Source: Meandrina meandrites
Taxonomy: Eukaryota; Cnidaria; Anthozoa; Scleractinia; Meandrinidae
Assembly: GCA_963693305.1 (NCBI GenBank)
Contig: OY855908.1
Coordinates: 39,478,305 to 39,542,304 of the forward strand
DNA: 64,000 nt
Direction of reading: 5' to 3'
This document shows, piece by piece, positions 1-14,000 of this stretch. Within the stretch, counting starts at the first letter, position 1, and each line of letters begins with the position of its first letter. The translations under genes were made by a program, and so were the position numbers. The notes under the pieces were generated by a model, which made no database searches, had not been told where the DNA came from, and saw only the letters and a program-made list of their open reading frames with translations.

Positions 1-126
1 CCTGTACCTAGATACCTGTACCTAGATACATGTACCTAGATACCTGTACCTAGATACCTGTACCTAGCTACCTGTACCTAGATACATGTACCTGGATACA
101 TATACCTAGATACCTGTACCTAGATG
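1..126. repeat. Minisatellite, ~12-14 bp unit
   Basis: Tandem copies of a unit close to CCTGTACCTAGATA run from the first base to about 126, with single-base variants (ACATG, GCTAC, TGGAT). The array is cut by the window start, so its full length is unknown. It precedes the first recognisable exon of the host gene and is probably intronic. Confidence 0.9.
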
Positions 127-470
127 TACCTGACCATGCAGACAGCTGTACATTTGTTGTATTGAACACATGAGCTTTTACTAGTGCAAGCCAGTTTAGG
201 AATTACATGGTATTTGGGAACTTCAACTTGCAAATATATTTTATATTTGTGGATGGCATTGAATTTGAAGACTGGCACTGTCAAAGTAATTCTGACATCA
301 AAATGAGAACTTTATTCATGTATGTTGTGGTTCAATTTTATTGTTGGCTCAAATTTGATTATCGTTTGTTTTTGGTTATGGCGATGCATGATAATGAGTT
401 AAAAACAAAATAAAAAATTCACTTACTGAACCATTACATATACACTGATTTGTTCATTTTTTTGTTTCAG

Positions 471-2002
471 GAATGTCAGTCTCCAAGATGGCAAACCACT
501 CTCTTCAGTGAAAAGGGTGAGCTACCCAAATGATCATTTTTAACATGCACATGTACTTAATTAGTTCATCAGATAATAGCTAGGTGGTGGATTATTTGTT
601 TTTCGCTGTATTTGTCTCATGCTGATTTGCTTGTGTCAGGCTTGCCTGTATCTGTATGATGTACCAAGTGTGGAACACCCTGGCAAGACCTTGGGCTCTG
701 TGGTGTTTGGTGAATCATTTCTAGACTCTACAATCAAGACGCTTGTTCCAGGTACAAATTGATTGGCTTATAGTATGGATTTTTACACTGTTAAATACCA
801 TGATAAGTACAAGCAGATTATTTTCCCCATCATTCCAACTGTGATTCCATGTTTTGCAGACAGTTCTAGTGTTTGGAACAGTTCATATGTATTCCTGACT
901 GAAAACATCCCTAGATTTGTTTCATGGCAGGTAAAGTAGCAGGGTTTATTTGTACTTTGTGATTTCTCTTTTACAGATAATAATAAATTATTTATCTTTG
1001 TTTCCTTCTAGGGATATTGCAATGAAAGACAGATATCTGAAGAGCTGGAGTCATTTGCTAAGGTACATGCACCTGAAGCCTAGCTTGCAAGTTCGTATGT
1101 TAATTTTATCTCTAAAATCTTTTTTCGATGGTTTTTTTTTTGCAAAACACACCTGAACCATTTTGTAACCGCTTGCTTGCACTCTCTCCGTTTTACAGTC
1201 AAAGGTTGATAGTGAAGTTTTGGGAAAACAACTTCTCTGTGGCAATCAAGTGTATATTTCAAGTTTATTCAACAAATGGGAGGCAGGTTGGTTTCAAGAA
1301 ATCAGTTTATTACTATATGTATGCTCCCAAAAACTGCGCAGAAACATTACTTTAATAATCAACCAAGCTTATCTATGTTACGACTTACAGTAAAGCAAGC
1401 AGGATAATATGGTAAAACAGACGTGTATTATAAAGTTCCATCAGGCTTTTGGTGCAACAGGGCAGAAATTTGTATTGAAGAATAGTGTTTATATTGCATA
1501 GTTCTTTCAATCTGTGTAATTTCCAAGTTATATTTTGATATGCATCAGGCCAGTGTGATTTAAACTGCCGGTGTTAATCCGAGTTTCAGTAGCAACAAGG
1601 CAACTAGAACTATTTCTTCTCCTACCCCATATCATTGCCCCCCCCCCCCCCTCCCCACCCTGCCCTGGATGAGATGCTAGTCCATTACAGGGTTACCCCA
1701 GCATTAAATTCGGCAGTACCCATTTACATGTATATAGCTGGCTGTAGAGAAGAACTGTGAAAGTGTCTTGCTCAAGAACACAATGCAATGAACCCAACCC
1801 TTCAACCTGCACTGCTTGATTGGGAGTTCAGCATGTGCCTCAATGAATATAAAGGTAGTAATGATGAATGACTCTTATTTATGTTATTGGCTTTTCAGGT
1901 TCTCTATACATATACGAGCAAGGCTTTCTGTTTATTCATCCTAGAGCTGGTGCTATTCTACTGCCAACGTCTAAACTGTCTAAAGTGCAGTTTGATGACA
2001 AG
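471..2002 (+). CDS. DNAAF9: DNAAF9 exon block A (6 exons)
   Basis: Exons read from splice signals and open frame: 471-516, 640-751, 860-930, 1012-1062, 1199-1286 and 1899-2002. Each is preceded by a pyrimidine-rich tract ending in AG and followed by GT. Phases carry through: 751 leaves one base completed at 860, and 1286 leaves one base completed at 1899. Readable peptides include [24 protein letters not shown] (across 930/1012) and [17 protein letters not shown]. The gap 1287-1898 is intron; it holds a C-run near 1638-1652 and no gene that I can see. The region 130-470 is also intron. Confidence 0.7.
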
Positions 2003-5000
2003 GTACATGTCTGTAATGACCTATGGGCTCTGCAGTTTCTGTTGTCATTTTCCTTGAAATCTAAGTACGTTCTCCATAACTGTCGCTGTCACTGTTACTC
2101 ACTATCACTGTCACTGCTACTGCGGTCACCGTTACTGTCTACTGTCACTGCTCCTGTCACTTTTACTGACTTGACAACTGTAACTGTCGCTGTTATTGTA
2201 ACTGTCACTGTCACCGTTACTGTTACTGTTACCGTCACTGTCACTGCTACTGTCATTGTCACTGTCATTGTCACTGTCACTGTCACTGTCATTGTCACTG
2301 TCACTGCTACTGTCACTGTCACTGTCATTGTCACTGTCACTGTCACTGCTACTGTCATTGTCACTGTCATTGTCACTGTCACTGCTACTGTCACTGTCAC
2401 TGTCATTGTCACTGTCACTGTCACTGTCATTGTCACTGTCACTGTCACTGCTACTGTCATTGTCATTGTCACTGCTACTGTTACTGCTACTGTCATTGTC
2501 ACTGTCACTGCTACTGTCACTGTCATTGTCACTGTCATTGTCACTGTCACTGCTACTGTCATTGTCACTGTCATTGTCACTGTCACTGTCACTGTCATTG
2601 TCACTGTCACTGTCACTGCTACTGTCATTGTCATTGTCACTGCTACTGTTACTGTCACTGTCATTGTCACTGTCACTATCACTGTCACTGCTACTGTCAC
2701 TGTCAATGTCATTGTCACTTTCACTATCACTGTCATTGTCATTGTCACTGTCACAGTCATTGTCACTATCACTGCTACTGTCATTGTCACTGTCACTGTC
2801 ACTGTCACTGTCACTGCTACTGTCACTGTCACTGCTACTGTCACTGTCACTGTCATTGTCACTTTCACTATCACTGTCATTGTCATTGTCACTGTCACTG
2901 CTACTGTCACTGTCACTGTCACTGTCAATGTCACTGTCACTGCTACTGTCATTCTCACTGTGACTCATTGTCACTGTCACTGTCACTGCTACTGTCACTG
3001 TCATTGTCACTGTCACTGTCACTGTCCCTGTCACTGTCACTGTCACTGCCACTGTCATTGTCATTGTCACTGCTACTGTCACTACTACTGTCATAGTAGT
3101 CACTGTCACTACTACTGTCATAGTCACTGTCACTGCTACTGTCACTGTCATTGTCATTGTCACTGTCACTATCACTGTCATTGTCATTGTCACTGTCACT
3201 GTCACTGTCATTGTCACTGTCACTATCACTGTCACTATCACTGTCACTGTCACTGCTACTGTCACTGCTACTGTCACTGTCATTGTCACTGTCATTGTCA
3301 CTGTCACTATCACTGTCACTGTCACTGTCATTGTCACTGTCACTGTCACTGTCACTGTCATTGTCACTGTCACTGTCACTATCACTGTCACTATCACTGT
3401 CATTGTCACTGTCATTGTCACTGTCACTGTCACTATCACTGTCGCTGTCACTGTCATTGTCATTGTCACTTTCACTGTCACCGCTACTGTCATTGTCACT
3501 GTCACTGTCACTATCACTGTCACTGTCATTGTCACTGTCATTGTCACTATCACTGTCACTGTCACTATCACTGTCACTGTCACTGTCACTGTCACTATCA
3601 CTGTCACTGTCACTGTCACTGTCATTGTCACTATCACTGTCACTGTCACTATCACTGTCACTGTCACTGTCACTATCACTGTCACTGTCACTGCTACTGT
3701 CACTGTCACTGTCACTATCACTGTCACTGTCATTGTCACTATCACTGTCACTGTCACTGTCACTATCACTGTCACTATCACTGTTTTTGTCACTGTCACT
3801 GTCACTGTCACTGTCACTGTCACTGTCACTGTCACTATCACTGTCACTGTCACTGCTACTGTCACTGTCACTGTCACTGTCACTATCACTGTCACTGTCA
3901 TTGTCACTATCACTGTCACTATCACTGTCACTGTCACTGTCATTGTCACTGTCACTGTCACTGTCACTGTCACTATCACTGTCACTGTCACTGTCATTGT
4001 CACTGTCACTGTCACTGTCACTATCACTGTCACTGTCACTATCACTGTCACTATCACTGTCACTGTCACTATCACTGTCACTGTCACTGTCACTTTCACT
4101 CTCACTGCTACTGTCACTGTCACTGTCACTGTCACTGTCATTGTCACTGTCACTCTCATTGTCACTGTCACTGTCACTGTCACTGTCACTGTCACTGTCA
4201 CTGTCACTTTCACTGTTACTGTCATTGTCACGGTCACTGTCATGATCACTATGACTTACATCCCTGCCCTTCAAGGCTCAGATTGTCAGGCCAGACAACT
4301 GTTAGTAGTCTTACAAGATGAATGGATCGTCATTTATTTGCCATTAGATGGTATTCGTGTAGTCTAGAAATAGGAACAAGTACAGCGATGACAGTGATGA
4401 TGGCAACAACAAGTGTGTTAGGTAAGGTTTTGTATAATCATGGCAAATTATCTTTACCATCCTGCAGGGCTCCACTGGCGCCATCGCCCTTCTGATCCTC
4501 ACGTATCAAGCCAGCATCAAAGACAACCTTCCTTACTACCTTACAAATGAACACAGGTGCTTCGTTTTTGCTCTCACACCACGCTCAAGGATTTACCGAC
4601 AAGTTTACTCTGATGTGATACATCTGTGGAAAGAAAACCAACTGCCCAGCTTTCCTCAGTTTGAGACTGTTGCAGGTAATAATGCAGACAGAGCAACTTG
4701 TAATATCGGTGTTTCTTGGTAATGATCAGAAATCAGTCTAGTTACTACAGCATGACCTGGCCTTTACCCGGTGCTGACAGCTCCATATGGACTCTTCTCT
4801 GCATTGTAACTTCGCTACAAACTCTTTGGTCAGAAGCCATTCTACTATGGTTAAATGTGCCATTATTGGGCAATCTCTGAGTTTTATTAGTGATTTATTT
4901 TAACTTTTGTCTTTGAAGGGCTTTTAGCTGTTTTGTTTATAGTATTGTACTGACAAGCATTCTTTTAATTAATTAAACTTTACTATTTGTTTTCGTGCAT

Positions 5001-8000
5001 TTGCAGATTTACCTGATGATATAAAAGAACAGTGAGTAACAACTTACAAACATGTGAACTAAACCCGTGATTATACACATAATACTCTTGGAGTTATTCA
5101 TATTTTTATTTCTTTCAGGCATTGGTTTTTAGAACATCAGTTAAAGCCTCAGAGTTCCGCAGAAATCCATGATCTATCTACAGCTGAGGCCTTTTTGCCG
5201 AATTTGAAAAGGTAATTACCGTAATGATTCCATTTAGCGCCCTCCTTCCATTAAGCACCCCCTTCCGAATAAGCGCCTCGCTTCGAATTATGCTTTTGTC
5301 AATAAGCGCCCCTGTTCTAATAAGCGCCCCCATTCCCCATTCTTGACACTGAAGCCATTGACGTCGAATAGATTGACTCGTGTGGCATACATGTATAATT
5401 TTTATTGCTAAAATGAACAATTTTTTTAAAAGTAACTGAGCTTTCAATAATTTGTAACTGTTATTGTGTCTGCTATTGTTAGTTATTTTAATATTTATTA
5501 AAGTTTTTAAATAAGTGCCCTGTCCCGAATAAGCGCCCTGTCTCGAATAAGCGCCCTCCGTTGAGGTGCCAAAAGTAAATAAGTGCCCCGGGCGCGAAAT
5601 CGAATCATTACGGTATACAGTTGTACGACATTGCTTTCAATATTGATGCAGAAAATATTACTGCCTTGCAACAATGTAAAATGTTATAGCTTTCTGTTTT
5701 GCTCTGAGAAGTCAGTAATGTCAGTATCATACTCTGTTTTCATTGTTCAGCTTTCTACGTCACTGCTGTGCAAGTAGTTCACTGGGCGACAAACCCGTGA
5801 CATGTGACGACCTACCAGTACTTGTAGCAAGTATTCATGTAGGCGAACAGGAACAGTCGCAGGATTTTGAGGTAAACAAAGCACTAATGCAGTACCCTTT
5901 CACTTTAAACTTGTGGTTTCAGCGACCTCGTGATTGCAGTTGTTAAGTGTTTTACTGCCTAAAGATAACGATTAGCCTCTAATTATTTAATGAGTGACTA
6001 CCCGATAGTTACGAGCCTACGAACTGCTAAAACCAAAAGAAGCTTCTTGTGAAATTCCACAGGAGCGTAAGACTTTGTACTCAGTACATTGTTTGGTTGA
6101 TTGATTTATAGTTGCTATTAACAATTTTGACCGGTGTACCTGGTAGTGGCAAGAACTTGTTGTGTTCAGCTCTTGTAGCCTTGGCAAAGGAGAACAGCAA
6201 GTAGGTTCTAGACATTCAGGCTTTGAGTGCTTTATGATACCTTGTATGAAATGGTCCTTTGTTACTGATCATAAACTTGTTATGTATTGATAGATGGATA
6301 ATCTTACAGAGACCTGTCAGCAATTCTGATCCTTTCGATCCTAAAGGTGTGTCCATTTCTTTTAGCTTGTCTTTCGATATTGTTCGTTCTGGTCAAAGTA
6401 GCATTGATCAAGTGTTTTTTAAGAATTCAAAATTGAGAAAGCGTTAATCGTAGCTCGAAGTTTAAAGGATGGAATATGATAGCTATGCAAATCTTGTTGC
6501 TTTACCTTTGAAGCTACACTTTGTAAAGGCACCATATATTTTGTTGTCTAATAGGCCATTTCCGAGTTGCCTTTTGCCTCAGTTTTAAAACGAGTCTTCG
6601 TGCGAACCTTTTCAAATGAAAATGACTTTGATTTGCATGAAAATGGACGTGAGGGTGGAACACATTTTCATATGAATGGTTTCGCACGTAGACCCGTTTC
6701 GAAACAGAGGCAAAGGGTAACTCGGAAATGGCCTATTCCTTTTTGTTTTAAGGTGGCTCGAAGGGGTTTAGATATTCCCGTCTTTGGTATTCTATTGCAG
6801 CTACACCAATAACGTTGAGGTTAAACTTTTAGTACAACTTTGTAAAGGTTTTGCCAATAAACAAATTACAGGTGCTATGACGTCAAAATCCGTTGCCATG
6901 GCAATGTCATGTAGTAGTAAGTAGTAGTAACTTTATTTATACACGGTAAATTCATGAGTTCAGTCAATTATAAAATACTAATGATAATAAATACAATACT
7001 AAAAACTAAAACAATACTAATTTATACTAACAAAACTCTGCTTTACATGAATGCCGTGTGCTATAAAAGGTAAAAAATTTTGTGACTAAGAAAAATGATG
7101 TCGGCAACCAATTCGAAAACCATTGAGAGTTTGTGCTTGCCGCAAATCATGTGGTAAGCTGTTCCAAAGCACCGCACCTTGGTAACTAAAACTGTTTTTT
7201 AGATAGTTTGTGCGGGGCAAAGGAACAGCGAGTTTGCCCACGGTGTCTCTCAGTTCGTATTGAGTTATATTATTCCTATCAGTAAAGATACCTTATTTTT
7301 TACCGTTTGAGGTTAATAACTTAAAAACTAGACGGTGAAAGGTTTTGTTTTTCATATATGTTTGCCTATTGGGCAAAACAAACAATCTAACAATGTTTAA
7401 AAAAATTCTGTAGGTAGGGTTCAGAGCCACCTTAAATTAGTGAAAAAATGACGTAGCTTTGAATCCTACCTACAGATTTTTTTAAAAATTTGCAAAAAAT
7501 TTTCTTTTGTCAGTTGGACAAAAATATATCAAAATCAAGAACTTTCACCGAGTAGTTTTTTAGTTATTAGCCTCAAAAGGTCCAATATAGAGTGTCTTTG
7601 ACCTCATATGACGTTGCCATGGCAACGATTTTTGACATCACAATGACGTCAATTTGTTCATTGATAAAACTTGTACAAGTTTGGTCTAAAATAATTTCTT
7701 AACAACTATTCGTATAGCCGCGATAGAACACCTAAAACGGGAATGTCTAATTCTGGTTAAACTGTTATGAGCCACCTTAACAGAAATCCACAGTGGTTCT
7801 CCTTTTTAAGTGAGCCCGGATAGGGCTTAATGAGCAAAGATGATAGCTATGTCATTTGTCTTGTTACTTTGTTTCAGTTTTACAAGAATCCCTGAGCAAC
7901 ACGTTGTCAAGTCAGAGGCGCCTTCATGTGAGGCTGTCAGCAAGTGGCAGAAGACTCAGAGTAATTATGGTGACACCAGGGTACGAGACTCTTGCATCAA

Positions 8001-11000
8001 GCATGGTTACTACTGAATATTCAGAATCATTAATTTTGTTGTATCCCCGAGTAATTAACTACTTCAAATTTCGTTCTTTTTTTCTTTTTAAATTTTGTTT
8101 GAAAGCGGCCTTAATGTCAGTTCTTGTGGTGTTAAAGTTTTATCTGATGTTGTTGTAAGGTTCACTGATGTTACAGATGTAGTGCAAGCCATCAGGACTC
8201 ACCCAGATGCAGAAGTAGCCAAGTGTCTCAAGATAGGTGCAGTCACCTGCTGTGTAGACCCGCTTAATACCTTCATGGAGAACAGGTGCGAAATACTCCG
8301 TTTGACTTAAAATTTTTGTACTATTCACACTTATCTTGCTTGTATGAATCTCAATTCGCTGTCAAATATAAGCTTACTGAGAAAGACAAATTTTCTAGCG
8401 GCATATAGCTACGATTTTAATGAACTACATGGGCCTCGACCTTAACGGTTCTCGTCAGTGTAGATACATTTGATATGGCAACGATCTGTAACATGATATA
8501 TACAGTATTAACTAGGGTGTGTAAAGATCTATAACTAAGTAATGCCGGTGCGTATAGCACACGGATCAACCCTGTTAAGGCCATCGGGTTCAGTAGTGCG
8601 CAACTTACTTGGCTGTTGATCCCCCGGACAGGTGACGAGAAATCATCATCTTGATGACAGTCACTGTCTTAATGTACCACCGAGTTCTCAGCACCAGCAT
8701 GAAAAAACGTTTATGTCAACCAGTTGGGAGAAGTATCATTTTGAACTTGTCTTATTCTCTCAACAGACTGACGCTGCCAAAACTTCTGGAACAATGTGCT
8801 CAAGGTTTGTCAGTTATTTAGTTTTGGTTACCTGTCCATAGCAAAGCTTTTAACTTGTTTCCTAAACTTATTCTTTTTCACACAGGTTGGGTCAATAATG
8901 TCGTGTTCACGAGTTGTTTAGAGCCGAAGGTAGGGAAAGACTTATCCATGTCACGTGTGTGAGTGAAAGGCTCATACCTTCATTATTTTGTACCTTAAAG
9001 ATTTTGCTTTCATCCCACCTGGATTTTATTTAACCTTGTTGCTCATACTCGCAGCACGAGCAGCTAAGCTTGGTTCAGAGACTTGTACGAGCTTGTAACC
9101 CTGATGTGGCGTTTATTCTTGCTAAAGGCGGAGAAGTCACAAGGTAGTTAAAATAATGTAGCTGTTTATGTTCTGTTGTAGAAGTCTGTGGTTAACCTTT
9201 TGCTTTGTCCTTAAAACCATTTGTGTCTGTGTGTCTTTGCAGGACACCTGATGTGGAGTTAATTCTATCAGACAGTGCGTTTGATGAAGACAAGATGGCT
9301 CAGAAGAGAGAGTTAATGTGTCCAGGCTGGTACGTCATCTCGAACTGTTGTAAACCCTGTTATTAGCAAAGGATGGACTAAAATTATCAGTAGATCATGT
9401 CGTGAATTGAAGGCTTAGGGTGTTACCATTCTTCTAAGTAAGATGGTTTTATTTTTTTGAAGGTCTTTGGGGTTGTTTTCGTCTGGAGATGCAGACCCGC
9501 CGGTCAACGAGGTAGTGCTCGTTATATGTTTTTATTTTCGACAGTACTTTTTAGCAATATGTTATTCCTGACTCCTGAACGTCCCATTTTATAGTAAATG
9601 GTTTGAACCCAGGAATATCAGTAGTTCGTATAGTGTGATCCTCTGCAGGGCGAGAATAATCCAGAAAAGGACTGTTGCTGCCGATTGACAAACTGCGTCG
9701 TCTCATTTCTTTATTCATTGGTCTCGTCGGTCTCAGTGTTTACAGATACAACGTTTGCAAATTAGGTTAAGCAGGAAATAATATTGAAGTCTATATTTTA
9801 TCCTAACGTTTCCTTTAGATTAGTATACCATTTTATGGACCATTAAACAAGTCGAGATTAGTGGCTAATCTAAAAGGTAAGAAATATCAATAATTGTAAT
9901 TGCCGACCAAATTAGTATAGGTAATCACATGATTTCGAGTGCAATTTGGGATAAATAAGCACGAGTAAATTTTTCAAAGGCTAACAAAATTGCACGATCC
10001 CGTAGGGCGAGTGCAATTTGTAGTCTTTGGAAAATTGACAACTGAGTGCGTATTTATCCCAAATTGCACGAGAAAAATCATGTGATTACTTATTAATAAT
10101 ATTCATGAAAAAATTGCGAGAAAGCAACGTGCGCAACTCTGGTAGAAAAATAATTTATTCAAACTCGGTAAACATCATCACGCCCTCAGTCAAAACAAGC
10201 TCAAGCAACGTACAGGTTTGTCATATTTTAAAAGTTTTTAAGCCGAAAAGTTCGGCTAAACAGTTCAAGGAATTGTCTAAATAAAAGATTCTGGGTTTAC
10301 CTCTTCCAGAGATTTTCTTCTGCTTCTGATAAGCTTACTTGTCGAGCTTTGCTTGGACGCATTCGACGGCCAATCAAGTGGAACTGTTTCGCTTTCCCGT
10401 CAACACTTCCTTGGACGAAACAATTCTCTGTTTAATAGAAAGCCTACAGGTTCTGTGCTCTTAGTACATTGTCTATCAAGCGATGTAGTCATTTCTTTGA
10501 GGCTATCTGGATCATAACCTTCGCCAATGTGCGTAAATAAATTCGCTCAAGCAAAACGTGAAGCTCAGATGACTCGTAGTTTCGATTTCGTCGGCATTTC
10601 CCTTCTTGAAAAACCACTTATTCCAAAAAGAGATCCCAACACCAGTGCTTTTCAGTGCTATGGTAATTAAAATCGCACTGTCTTCAGGTCCTCTACTGTA
10701 CTCAAAACGCCAGCCATTTTTGTTCCTCGCCACTCAAAGCAGATCCAAACTTCGCGCCATTCAGATCGCGTGGAAGCGTTTGATTGGCTCTCCGTGGGTG
10801 CCTTTGTTTATCAACCAGTCAGAATGCTCTGTTTTGTTACCTCTTTTTGCACTTAATTACCTTATTTCTGCACTGAATTACCTCATTTTTGCATCGAATT
10901 TACTAAGCCAATCAGATTCGAGAAATTGTTTCGTGTATATTATTAAGAAAGTAAAAAAAGAATGACTTGTGTAAATTCATTCACAGAACGACATTAATTT

Positions 11001-14000
11001 TTTCTTCAGCACTTCACGGACCCATATCATCCAGAGGAATACGTGCAACAGGTAAGCTTAATCATCACAGACAGTAATCTCATTTCACTTGTTTCCTTGA
11101 AGTGTAATTGACATCAATCGTTCTTTTTTTATGGCAGGAGCGATCCACAGTCTACAGGGCCATGTCTGTTTCTCAGGTGAGATGACAATGATTCGTCAGG
11201 GTTGGTACGGGTCACGGAAAGAAACAAAATAAATTAGGTTTTTTGCAAACAAAATGGAAAAAACGTAGCTAAAATGAAAGATGATTTCCAAGAAAAATGG
11301 CAAAATTTAGGTCGTGGAAAACTTGGAGAAGTCACGGAAAAGCTTATGGAAAGTCATGGAATTTCGAAAACTGAAAAGAGTAGAAATCTGTTCTTTAGTA
11401 GTATAGCCGGGACTAAACAAATACCACTTTGGGCGCACCTAAATTTTTCACCTCTTCAGGAGACTAGTAGTCAGGGACCAAATCAAACCACGCTCACAAA
11501 AGCTCGCGTGCCTTGATTTAGTCCCTGACTACTAGTCCCCTAAAGAGGTGAAAAATTTAGGCTTACCAAAGATAGTATTTGTTTAGTCCCGGCTATACTA
11601 CTTAGCAAAAGGACACAGGAAACATAAACAGAGGGCGGCGGGACAACCATTTAGAGAAATGCAACAGTCATGTAAACAATGGGACGTGGAAGAAATGGAC
11701 TCCTTTCCCAAAGTCGAAAAAAAACCAAATCCTCCAAAAACAGACTGACAACCCAGCATGGATTATTAATCAGAGAACCGGAGCAGGGTCAAGTTATAGA
11801 GCCACCAATACACATTTCAGACGAGCTGCTCACAGCAATGAAAACAATGAGCCCGCAAGATTTAAAGAACACACTTATCCAACCGGAAGAACAACAAGAA
11901 GAAGTGAACTTAACAGACATTGAAGAGTACGATTTGACGGGATCAGGAGAGCCTGTTTATGAAACACCAATCATGACGCCGCAGCTGACCCGCAGAATAA
12001 TGGCAAACGAGTTTAGCCCGGACCAGGTGGAGTACATAATAAAGAAAAGTTTGCACTTTTAAGAAGCAGCATCAAGAATACCTTCCACAGCTTGAGCGGT
12101 AACAAGTTTGACATCATTTGCCCACGAGGGGGAAGAAAGGTCTTTGAAAGCGAACACGAGCATGTGGACCAACACAATCATTCTGTCACGGTATATGTAA
12201 ATTGATATTTTTTTTGCACGCATTTGGAGAAAAGCGGCAGCAAGTTATCAAACACGGACATAGCTGAATCAAAGCAAAACTCACACCTGAGCAAAAAAAG
12301 CTTTTTAATAAAAAACTGGCAGAGGCAATAGCGGCAGCAGCGAAAAAGTTCGAACAAGAAATAGAAAAATACCAGAAAGACCCCTATGTACATTTCAAGG
12401 GAAAGAGGATCAAGAAATGCCTAAACCAATGTATCCCATACACGGAGGAAGCATGGGCGAAAGAAATGGAAAAACAAAAGTTCTACAAAAACAAACAGCT
12501 AATAAGCTTTATAGACAAAGTGTTTTTCGAAGACGGCGCGCTGCAATTTAAAGAAACACACCAACAAGTATAAACATGGCAGACACACTTGAATTAATAA
12601 AAGCACTTTCACCAGAACTTCGAGAACAAATCTTAAAAGAGTATATTAAAATAAAACTCTGGCAACGTAAAATGCTTAGCTGGGACGAGGTTCGAAAAGA
12701 AATTAATAAAGGCTTTGTAAAAATGAAGCTCAGACAGCGAAAAACTCTTGGCTGGGATAAAGTTCATGCTGCAATCTATGAAGCTCCATTTTGTGATCGC
12801 AATGAACAAATTGTAAGGGTCTTGTTCTGTTATAAATGTGACAGAAGCAGATGTTCGCGAAATGGTCTCTGTAATCTGTGCATTAGAAATGGATTCAGAC
12901 ACTATCTCGGCTATCCTATTTTTGATGAAAATGATTATGATGAGTGCTTCAAGAGATCTTTCTCCTCGAAATGGAGAGGAGTCTTTGCGTGATATTTCTG
13001 AGAAGAAGAACGGAAATCAATATTTAAGTGAAGTTTGTTGAACAAATAACACAAGGGTGACTGTTTATTTTTTCTGCTTTTTGATTACCTATAATAAGAA
13101 TCATCTATTAAAACTAAACTTACAACTGCATATTCTGCAATTTGTGGGGGTACGCTAAAAGGATTATCACCAAGTTCAACGAAATACACCCCCAAATAAT
13201 CTCCCTCGTTTAATTTAATTCTTCGATCGCCACTTAAACGGGGTGCCACATATTGGTAATTGAAACCATCGATATTCCTTGTACTTTTAAATACCACATG
13301 AGATATTGGATCGATTGGAATCTTCACACCTATTCTTTCAAAAGCCCTATCATGTTTATTATTAGAAATTGCTAAACCATCAAGGAAGCAAGGAAATGGT
13401 ACTAATACACGCCAGTCATTTCCGAATTTAACATATTTTCTATCACTTGGAGGATTCAATTGTGCCTTTACGTCCCAAGCTCCAGGTATTATTATTTTAG
13501 GGCGGAAATCTTTAAACGCATAACCGTTTAGATCTAAATCTTTTTGTAACCTGATTGTATCGTTGTCTATTGTGTAGCCTCGATCATAATTTTTTATTTG
13601 AAAAAAGTTCATATCTAAATTTGTTTGTAGAGTAAAATCACCGGAGGAAGCGAGAAAGAAAACATCATCGTAAATAATTCCGTCTATATCTGATTGATAC
13701 CCCTTTACACCGTAAATGATTAAAGCGGCCTTTTCACTAGGTGCTGAACCATCATAACCCGGATTTAAAATGTCAAAATAGATAGTGTCGTCATTCTTAT
13801 CTTTCGATTTGTAAGTATTAAAAATGATTCTCATATACGGAGGGTTATGGGTGGCAAAGCGTTTGGTGTGGTAGGTAATAGTACTGGAGGCCAACTTATT
13901 TAAAGGGTTAAGAAACCAGTTTTGGTCGTTTTTGTTTTTAGGGTAAAAGAACTCAACACATATAGTGTACTCTCCTTCTTTTAGAGGTGTTTTAGTCAAC

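Noticed and set aside
1868..4321. 817-codon plus-strand frame and 705-, 439-, 364-, 287- and 235-codon frames over the same DNA
   Set aside because: They are translations of the CACTGT microsatellite in all frames; only the first ~45 codons overlap a real exon (1899-2002).
10512..10965. Overlapping 73- and 119-codon frames on opposite strands
   Set aside because: No recognisable domain, splice context or start signal; more likely part of an old repeat.
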